In this document: positions 8,677-14,595 of the stretch, one piece after another
How the letters are laid out: every line of letters starts with the position of its first letter
How positions within the stretch are numbered: position 1 is the first letter of the stretch
Source: Pseudomonadota bacterium
GTDB taxonomy: Bacteria; Pseudomonadota; Gammaproteobacteria; Acidiferrobacterales; UBA6901
Direction: 5' to 3'
NCBI GenBank assembly: GCA_021783175.1
Contig: JAJXUF010000061.1
Location: 1-18,049 of the forward strand
DNA: 18,049 bases
Made by a program: the position numbers and the translations under genes
Notes under the pieces: model-generated
Databases searched by the model: none
Seen by the model: only the letters and a program-made list of their open reading frames with translations
What the model was told of the DNA's origin: nothing

Positions 8677-9178
8677 CGAGCTGCCTCCTGTCTGAAAACC
8701 AAATTGTCGCGTGTCCAGCATATCAATTCGCGATGTCGGGCGGCAGGCTGAGCACGGCGTGTCGAAATCACCCAAGACAGAAGTCGCAACTCATTCGCAT
8801 GCACCTGCCAAATATAATCCTGCTGTGCGAGTGAAAATACGCGGTGTAGTTATTCCTGTGAATCTGGTATTGCGTGACATCAAATCTGATGACTTCGAAG
8901 CGCTGTAGATTTCGTGAGGCCGGATTCCTGATCTCGCAGATTTAGCAAAGCTACGGGTCAAAGACAGGAAGAAATCAACTACGGCGGAACGCCGCGCGCC
9001 AACGGGCGATTTCGACAAGGAGAAAACACGCAATTTTTACACGGCGGTTACACCAAACGGGGCAACTAGAACTTCAACGGTGGCAACCTGCGCACTGACA
9101 CGGCACCACGTGCCAGCCGGCACGCGCAACAGAGACTGGAGTAGTCGTTGTCCAGGTTTGTTACTCAAATTTTCCTGG
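8677..9178. other. Gap between TMEM175 and permease genes, no credible gene
   Basis: It contains the 5' region of the TMEM175 gene and the 3' flank of the permease gene. A + strand frame ends at 8908 with VKIRGVVIPVNLVLRDIKSDDFEAL, which looks faintly protein-like but has no start signal or recognised family. A small perfect hairpin, CGGCG-GAA-CGCCG, lies at 8982-8994. Nothing else is convincing. Confidence 0.45.
8684..8689 (-). promoter_or_regulatory. Ribosome binding site deciding the TMEM175 start
   Basis: AGGAGG (as CCTCCT on the + strand) lies seven bases before ATG 8676. This rejects the longer in-frame start at 8775. Confidence 0.75.
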
Positions 9179-9188
9179 TCAGGAAAAT
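9169..9188 (-). terminator. Palindrome overlapping the permease stop, possible terminator
   Basis: ATTTTCCTG and CAGGAAAAT form a perfect 9-bp inverted repeat around GT, and the TGA stop of the permease gene (9179-9181) lies within it. As RNA it could fold as a 7-bp stem with a 6-base loop followed by a short U run. The stem is AT-rich and the loop small, so it is a weak terminator at best; it could instead be a protein site or mRNA-end stabiliser. Confidence 0.4.
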
Positions 9189-10240
9189 CCGAAAGCTATT
9201 GTGGCAACGGCACCAAGCAGACCGAATACAAACGTCCCCAAACCAAGAACAAGGATCACACGCGCCGGCAACGCTCGCGCCATCATGAACAGCGATGGCA
9301 AGCTCACGGCCGGCAGCGTAATAAGTAGCGCTGCGGCGCCGGCGCCCCCGAGCCCGAAATGTTGCAGCACTTGGACAATTGGCACTTCGCCCGCGGTGGG
9401 TATTACCAAAAGTGTTCCGGCCGCCGCCAGGGCAGGAGCAAGCCAATATGCATGACCGATGACCGGAGTCATTTGCGGAAAAAGCCAGGCACGGACCACG
9501 CCTAAGACAAAAACGATCACCACGTATTCCGGCAGCAGGCGGATGGCCAGACGCACGAATGCGCGCAGCCATGCAATCAGAAAATGCTGGTTCGCCGCAA
9601 CCTGCTGCGCGCGTGGTGGGCTAGCCACCGGAAAGCCGGACGGAATGACGCGTGCAGCGACGTAGCCCACCGTAAATACGAGTGCGGCTCCAACGACCAG
9701 TCTCAGCGCTACCCAATGCCAGCCCAAGGCGAAACCGATGAAAATCAGCGTGGCCGGATTAAGGACCGGATTAGCCAGCCAGTAAATGATGGCTGACGTG
9801 GGGGCTACGCCGCTTTCAATAAGGCCAACTGCAATTGGGGCACTGCAGCAAGTGCACATCATTGAGGGTATGGCGAACGCGGTAGCGCGAATCGAGCCCG
9901 AGGAGCCGGCGAAAAATTGGCCCAGCGTCGCACGCGGTAGCAATGCTTCGATGCCTGCACCGAGTACAAGACCAAGCACCAATGCCTGCCAGATCGCCTT
10001 GACGTAAGCAATCGAATAGGCGAGACCAGCCCGCCAGCCGACAGCAGGTGGCACGGCTTGTGTGCCGCTTAATATTGAGGTGCCGAGCGAGTGATGCGCG
10101 GCTGCGAAAATGGCTTTTCCAAAATAAGGCTGCCATTTGACATAAAACAAGCCGCCGATGGCCACGGCGATAAAAAGCATCGCTACAAAATATACGTGTA
10201 ATCGCGATGCGGGTGGCTGGACGCTGGCAGGTGCATTCAT
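9179..10240 (-). CDS. ArsP/YraQ-type membrane permease
   Basis: A 353-residue integral membrane protein with about eight to ten hydrophobic segments. The first half contains IPSMMCTCCSAPIAVGLIESGVAPTSA and LANPVLNPATL, the second half VIPTAGEVPIVQVLQHFGLG; these paired elements match the permease family PF03773 (ArsP/YraQ/DUF318), in which a cysteine cluster usually reads CSCG. Here it is C129-T-C131-C132. Some family members export trivalent organoarsenicals, but many are uncharacterised, and no ars gene is nearby to support arsenic transport. The ATG at 10240 has AAGGAG ten bases upstream and AGGAAG four bases upstream. The gene is a single-gene unit on this strand and ends within a palindrome. 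Family is sure, substrate is not. Confidence 0.85.
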   Translation of the reverse strand: MNAPASVQPPASRLHVYFVAMLFIAVAIGGLFYVKWQPYFGKAIFAAAHHSLGTSILSGTQAVPPAVGWRAGLAYSIAYVKAIWQALVLGLVLGAGIEALLPRATLGQFFAGSSGSIRATAFAIPSMMCTCCSAPIAVGLIESGVAPTSAIIYWLANPVLNPATLIFIGFALGWHWVALRLVVGAALVFTVGYVAARVIPSGFPVASPPRAQQVAANQHFLIAWLRAFVRLAIRLLPEYVVIVFVLGVVRAWLFPQMTPVIGHAYWLAPALAAAGTLLVIPTAGEVPIVQVLQHFGLGGAGAAALLITLPAVSLPSLFMMARALPARVILVLGLGTFVFGLLGAVATIAFGFS

Positions 10241-10582
10241 CGAGCTTCCTTCTCCTTACTGAATGAACGCCGGAGTTTGGTCCAAATCCCGATTGAGATC
10301 AATTCCAAGCCACAGAATCTGCACCGCTGCCGCCTGCCCCGGTGCGACAGCAGGAATCGGGGCCGGCGATCTAGTATTCAGTTCTTTTGGGTGGGAGGTG
10401 GACTACCTCGCGCGCTTTTGCGGGAAACAAACGACCAGTTATTGACGCATTGACGCGAGGTAGTTACCGCAGTCTGAATGCCGTCCGCCGTCTGCATCTG
10501 CCCCGGTCGAACTGGCGAGTCAAGTGCGGGAATTCCATTGGTCGATGCAGTTGCGGGCAGACTTCGATCGCAGCGTCTGAGA
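10241..10582. other. Gap between permease and c-di-GMP genes, with inverted repeat
   Basis: This 342-base stretch is the 5' flank of the permease gene and the 3' flank of the GGDEF-EAL gene. Its only clear structure is an 11-bp perfect inverted repeat (10402-10412 and 10454-10464). I see no gene and no T-tract terminator. Confidence 0.5.
10402..10464. repeat. 11-bp perfect inverted repeat with 41-base spacer
   Basis: ACTACCTCGCG at 10402-10412 is the exact reverse complement of CGCGAGGTAGT at 10454-10464. A smaller CGC-TTTT-GCG hairpin follows the left arm. There is no T run after either arm, so it does not look like a standard intrinsic terminator. It could be a paired operator, a long-loop RNA hairpin or ends of a tiny vestigial element. 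Confidence 0.45.
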
Positions 10583-13300
10583 CTAAACAGAAGATATGGG
10601 GGGTGTAGATTTGTAAGCAATTAGATGTCCCACCAATTCTGCGGCAGGCATTGGCTTGCTGAAATAGTACCCCTGATATTCGTCGCAGCCGTAGGCGCGC
10701 AGGAATGCAAGCTGGGCATCCGTTTCGACGCCTTCTGCCACAACTTGTATGCCAAGGCGGTGTGCCATGGCAATGATCGCCGTGACCATCGCTGCGTCGT
10801 CAGAATCCTTAGCCAGATCGCGAATGAACGACCGATCGATTTTGAGCTTATCGATAGGGAAGCGTTTGAGATTGCTCAAACTGGAATAGCCCGTGCCGAA
10901 ATCGTCGAGAGACAGTTCAATACCCATCTCCTTAAACTCCTCCAATGTACTGATGGCTGTGGTCGGGTTTCCCATCATACTGCTTTCGGTGATTTCCAGA
11001 CTGATCCACGTCGGATCCACCGCGGTTTCCTTGATGATCCCTGCAAACGTCTGTGCAAGATGCTTTTGCCGGAATTGGCGGGGTGAAATATTGATGGCCA
11101 CGCGGGGCAGGAGAAATCCCTGTCCGCGCCAATTCGCGATCTGCTTGCATACCTCGCGGAAAACCCATTCGCCGAGCGGCAGAATCTGTCCCGAATCCTC
11201 CGCGATAGGGATGAATTTCACCGGCGAAACAAAGCCGAGTTTGGGATGATTCCATCTCAGCAAGGCCTCAGTGGCGATGACTTGTCCATCGGCGATGCTG
11301 ACAAGGGGTTGATAGTGCATCGACATTTCGTTGCGTTCAGTCGCCCGATGCAGGCTGTTCCCGAGCATCAGCCGCTCGGCTGCCGCGGCATTAGATTCAG
11401 CTGCGAAGAACCGATAGCTCCCGCGCCCCTCCTCCTTGGCGTGATACATCGCGGTATCACTGTTTTTTAGCAGTGTTTCGACATCGCCACCGTCTTTAGG
11501 ATAAACGGCGATTCCGATGCTGGCGCTGGTATGTAGATCGTGTCCGCTGATCGAAATTGGGGCGGTCAGTGTGTTGAGTATTTTTCCTGCCACGACAGCG
11601 CAGTCCTCCGGTGATGCCAGACTGGGCAAAAGCACGATAAACTCGTCGCCACCTTGTCGGCTCACGGTGTCTTCAGAACGCAAGCACTGGATGAGCCGGT
11701 TGGCGACTGCCTGGAGGAGCTTGTCACCGATGTCGTGCCCCAGAGAATCGTTAATCGTCTTGAACTGATCGAGATCTATGAACAAGACACCAAAATTGCT
11801 GCCGGACCTCCTGGCACGCCTAATCGCCTGATCGATTCTGTCTTGGATCAAAGTCCGATTTGGCAAATCAGTCAACGCATCGTGGGTCGCCAGATGGATA
11901 ATTTTTTCTTCCGCCGCCTTGCGTTCTGAAATGTCGAGCATTGCGGCAATGATTCGGTGTCGCCCGGCAAGATTGAAATCAGAAAGCCTGACTTCGACGG
12001 TAAAATTTTGCCCATTCTTGCGCCTGGCGGCGAACTCGCGCGTCAATCCCGTTGAGCTATCGCCACCAGCGAACAGGTGACGCTTCAGATATCCATCGCG
12101 CTCTGCGGGCTGCGGCTCGGGAAGCAACTCAGATATGTGCCTGCCAAGCATCTCGTTCTCATCGTGCCCGAACATGCTCTCCGCCCTTGGATTGAATAAT
12201 TCGATAGTCCCCTGCTCCGAAATGCTTATGATTCCTTCATTGACATGATCGATCACTGCACGCACGTGGTTCTCATTTTCTTGCAATTGCACGCTCATCT
12301 CTCGCGCCTTACGCTCCGACTCCACGAGCCGGATCACGAGCGGCATGAGCTGCCAGCGCAGCAACAGAATCGCGGCCAGCACAGCTGCCGTGAAAATCGG
12401 AACCAACTGACGCAGTTGGCGCCATACTGGCGCGTACAAATCGGCGCTATCTATTTTTAGGACGACACCCAAGCCGAACTGCCCGACAGGACTGTATGCA
12501 GCGATTACCTTCTGGTGCCGGTAATCGCGTGCCACAACCAAGCCTGCGTGTCCCGCAAGCGCGTAACTCATTGGTAACGGCGCGCCGCCCAGCGTCATGG
12601 GCAGATGGATTAGCGGCTTCGTGGGGTTAAGTGATGATGGGAAACAGTTCATTCCAGTGCCAGCAGGCGCACAAAGTACGATTTCGGCAGTTGCACCGAG
12701 ACCTCTTACGTTCTGGAACATGGCAGTGAGTTTCTGCAAAGGGGCCTCTGCCACCACTCGCCCTATCACCCCTCCGTGCGATCTGATAGCGACTTCCGTA
12801 CGCAAAGTAAAGGCGCCGTCCCACACCAGCTGTGAATGCTCCGGCAGATTAAGCGGAACGGATAAAATGGGCTTCTTCACGAAGGTGCCGGCACTCACCA
12901 GCTTTTGCCCGCCCTTCCCATAAAGCACGAGCGCGGAGAACCCGGCGGGAAGGAAGGAGCGAATCCCGCGACGGAGCTTTTCCAATGCGACACGATCATT
13001 GGCATGTTTGTCGGCGCGAAGTAACAGATCGATTAACAATGGCCGGGTGGCGACGAGGACTGTCTTGGCGAAGCCGTCCTGAATTTCAGGAACGGCCAAT
13101 TGCACGCGGTTGTCCACAGCCGACTGAAGCGTCTGACTCAGTATCCTCTCGGTGTTAAGTTGCATGACGTAAAAAATCATCGCGCCAACAATCAGGGTGA
13201 CTACGACCAGTATCGTACTAGCAACTAAGTTGATACGTTGTTCTGGTTCGCGCGAATGGACCACGACATTGCTTGCAATGGAATTGTTCCGATAAGACAT
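10583..13300 (-). CDS. Membrane PAS-GGDEF-EAL c-di-GMP sensor/phosphodiesterase
   Basis: A 905-residue inner-membrane protein. Helices near residues 27-46 and 299-319 flank a periplasmic sensory region of about 250 residues, probably Cache-like. A PAS domain follows (about 345-460; IISISEQGTIELFNPRAESMFG), then GGDEF (about 465-630) and EAL (about 645-900). The cyclase signature is exact (RQGGDEF, G550-F554) and R541-S-E-D544 forms an inhibitory I-site five residues before it. EAL residues also look intact: E678-A-L, N737, E769, D799-D800 in DDFGTGYSSL, K820, E856 and Q876. It could therefore make c-di-GMP, degrade it, or use GGDEF as a GTP-sensing regulator of EAL. The ATG at 13300 has AAGGA close upstream. 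It is a single-gene unit; ligand and targets are unknown. Confidence 0.93.
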   Translation of the reverse strand: MSYRNNSIASNVVVHSREPEQRINLVASTILVVVTLIVGAMIFYVMQLNTERILSQTLQSAVDNRVQLAVPEIQDGFAKTVLVATRPLLIDLLLRADKHANDRVALEKLRRGIRSFLPAGFSALVLYGKGGQKLVSAGTFVKKPILSVPLNLPEHSQLVWDGAFTLRTEVAIRSHGGVIGRVVAEAPLQKLTAMFQNVRGLGATAEIVLCAPAGTGMNCFPSSLNPTKPLIHLPMTLGGAPLPMSYALAGHAGLVVARDYRHQKVIAAYSPVGQFGLGVVLKIDSADLYAPVWRQLRQLVPIFTAAVLAAILLLRWQLMPLVIRLVESERKAREMSVQLQENENHVRAVIDHVNEGIISISEQGTIELFNPRAESMFGHDENEMLGRHISELLPEPQPAERDGYLKRHLFAGGDSSTGLTREFAARRKNGQNFTVEVRLSDFNLAGRHRIIAAMLDISERKAAEEKIIHLATHDALTDLPNRTLIQDRIDQAIRRARRSGSNFGVLFIDLDQFKTINDSLGHDIGDKLLQAVANRLIQCLRSEDTVSRQGGDEFIVLLPSLASPEDCAVVAGKILNTLTAPISISGHDLHTSASIGIAVYPKDGGDVETLLKNSDTAMYHAKEEGRGSYRFFAAESNAAAAERLMLGNSLHRATERNEMSMHYQPLVSIADGQVIATEALLRWNHPKLGFVSPVKFIPIAEDSGQILPLGEWVFREVCKQIANWRGQGFLLPRVAINISPRQFRQKHLAQTFAGIIKETAVDPTWISLEITESSMMGNPTTAISTLEEFKEMGIELSLDDFGTGYSSLSNLKRFPIDKLKIDRSFIRDLAKDSDDAAMVTAIIAMAHRLGIQVVAEGVETDAQLAFLRAYGCDEYQGYYFSKPMPAAELVGHLIAYKSTPPISSV

Positions 13301-13469
13301 GTAGATCCTTACAGTCTCCGTCGATTGCGGGAGGTTCGGAAATCAGCGGCTCTTCTGGGTCAAGGCACTGAATTCCGGTCCTCCAAAGAGAACGAAGCAC
13401 ACTCCGGGCGCACCAAGCACGCCAGATCAGCTACGCCACGCCCTCCATCCTTGTGAGCAGCGCACCTAG

Positions 13470-13517
13470 GCGGGTTCGCAGCCTTCTTGTTCTTGGAACT
13501 GTCCCACGCGAACCCGC
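13470..13517. repeat. 10-bp perfect inverted repeat, possible long hairpin
   Basis: GCGGGTTCGC (13470-13479) and GCGAACCCGC (13508-13517) are exact reverse complements, 28 bases apart. Between them GTTC-TTG-GAAC can form a small hairpin of its own. No T run follows on either strand. It lies about 170 bases upstream of the c-di-GMP gene start. Confidence 0.4.
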
Positions 13518-13633
13518 AGGTATCCAGCTCATTTAGTTTGATTTTAGACCGTAATTGCCGCCAGAGTGTGGCTGTTTTGGTGCCGCGCTCCGGGGAATAT
13601 CAGAGGTTCCGGTCGACACTAAGAGAGTTTGAG

Positions 13634-13660
13634 GGCAAAAAAAGCAGCGGCAAAAAAAGC
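13634..13660. repeat. Two direct copies of GGCAAAAAAAGC
   Basis: The 12-mer GGCAAAAAAAGC occurs at 13634-13645 and 13649-13660, one period of 15 bases apart, just before the FNR-like palindrome. The phased A7 tracts could bend DNA upstream of a promoter; on the other strand they give two T7 runs. Confidence 0.5.
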
Positions 13661-13670
13661 GCTTAGGCGG

Positions 13671-13684
13671 TTGACCCAAGTCAA
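13671..13684. promoter_or_regulatory. FNR/ANR-like palindrome TTGACCCAAGTCAA
   Basis: TTGAC-CCAA-GTCAA is a perfect 5-4-5 inverted repeat and closely matches the FNR/ANR/DNR consensus TTGAT-N4-ATCAA, with the GTCAA half common in Pseudomonas-type boxes. It is about 190 bases before the + strand terminator at 13862 and about 370 bases upstream of the c-di-GMP gene. No good -10 box is visible at the expected spacing on the + strand, which lowers confidence. Confidence 0.4.
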
Positions 13685-13886
13685 TGTTTTGCCGCGGACC
13701 GGGGCAGTAGCCTGAGTTAAACCGGCAGAAGGCACCCGAGGGGAGAACGGAAAGGGGGCGGTGTCAGACAATGGTGATGCGCCAGGTCTTGGGCGAACTC
13801 TGCGTGAGGGGGTGAAAAACGCGAATCTTTCGGTCCTCAAAAATCTGCCGGCTTTTCCTTTTCCGCCTTCTTGGCGGATTTTTTTT
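13685..13886 (+). ncRNA. Candidate small RNA ending at the first terminator
   Basis: This is a hypothesis from context, not a recognised RNA family. A convincing + strand intrinsic terminator (13862-13886) closes about 200 bases with no protein gene, and an FNR-like palindrome and A-tract repeats lie at the upstream side. The left end given is only the first base after the palindrome; the true start is unknown. I compared the sequence from memory with common riboswitches, 6S RNA and tmRNA and saw no match. Confidence 0.3.
13862..13886 (+). terminator. Strong intrinsic terminator, + strand
   Basis: TCCGCC-TTCTT-GGCGGA forms a perfect 6-bp, mostly GC stem with a 5-base loop, followed directly by eight T. 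No protein gene lies upstream on the + strand, so the transcript it ends is unassigned. Confidence 0.8.
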
Positions 13887-14103
13887 ATCGCAATCGATCG
13901 ATCCGCAGAACGTTGAGACTACGTCGTCTGAGCAATGACACCTCCGCCGCCAACTTTCAGGGAAAAGCCAACGTCCGCGGGGAAATTCTGGTTCCAGTCC
14001 TTTGCAAGTTCATGGACCAAGCCAAATGCTAGGCGAGTCATCCAATTGAACTCGCCGACGATGCCACGTCCGGTTTATTGTTGCTAATGCAAAACCTGAT
14101 TAT

Positions 14104-14136
14104 TCCGGGGCCGAATTAGGTCGAGCTAATCCCGGA
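14104..14136 (+). other. Bulged hairpin in noncoding region
   Basis: TCCGGG (14104-14109) and ATTAG (14115-14119) pair with CTAAT (14126-14130) and CCCGGA (14131-14136). This gives 11 base pairs interrupted by one 5-base bulge and closed by a 6-base loop. It lies upstream of the terminator at 14355 and may be part of the same transcript. Confidence 0.35.
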
Positions 14137-14354
14137 GGCGGCTCTACCGCGCCAAATCGGATTAACGGCGAAGCGCAATCGGATCATTGCACTGACAGCC
14201 CCGATGCCCGCTTCGATTCCGGCAAGATAAATCAGCCGGTCGTTTCGAGGCGCACGACAGCTGCAGAGTCTTCCGTGATTGACCTCACACAAGGAAGTGC
14301 TGCTAACGTTGCGCTGACCTTGCCGTAGCCGAGTCGAGACAGCGATTGTCTAAT

Positions 14355-14395
14355 CGAGTCCCTTCGGACCACTGGTCCACGGGGGCTCGTTTTTT
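14355..14395 (+). terminator. Long two-part intrinsic terminator, + strand
   Basis: CGAGTCCCT pairs with GGGGGCTCG (two G-U wobbles) around an inner perfect hairpin GGACC-ACT-GGTCC, and six T follow. On the opposite strand no T run follows, so it serves the + strand. Again no protein gene precedes it, which suggests a second noncoding transcript or an anti-readthrough element facing the ankyrin gene. Confidence 0.7.
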
Positions 14396-14595
14396 GGTCA
14401 TGCGCCTGCCTCTACCCTGTTCGGCGGCGTCGATTAAAGAAAAGCCAAAATAATCAATCTTCCAAGTCAGGTCACCGAGATACGATGTTCTTTGAACACG
14501 GCGTTCGGTTTTCCGAGCACCTCACCGCCTTGACCATTGCGTCAATATTAATAATCGCGGGCATGTCAGGAAGCATGCCAAGCATGCGGTCGAAT

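Larger units (their letters stand above)
13301..14595. other. 1.3-kb region without a credible protein gene, rich in structure
   Basis: No frame here gives a believable protein. In order it holds a 10-bp inverted repeat (13470-13517), a tandem GGCAAAAAAAGC pair (13634-13660), an FNR/ANR-like palindrome (13671-13684), a strong + strand terminator (13862-13886), a bulged hairpin (14104-14136), a second + strand terminator (14355-14395), and a GCATGC-CAA-GCATGC hairpin (14573-14587) just past the ankyrin gene's stop. The left part should include the promoter of the c-di-GMP gene. Confidence 0.55.

Noticed and set aside
13619..13840. 73-codon - strand frame in the noncoding region
   Set aside because: It is Pro/Arg/Phe-rich, spans the A-tract repeats and FNR-like palindrome, and has no ribosome site; an RNA explanation is better.
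13685..13886. Known riboswitch or housekeeping RNA in the orphan transcript
   Set aside because: From memory I compared it with cobalamin, TPP, fluoride, c-di-GMP, SAH and guanidine riboswitches, 6S RNA and tmRNA and found none of their fixed cores.
14355..14395. tRNA 3' end or attachment site, because of the CCCTTCGGACCA-like text
   Set aside because: No proper T-arm or acceptor stem can be built and no integrase is nearby; the nested hairpin plus T run is a terminator.
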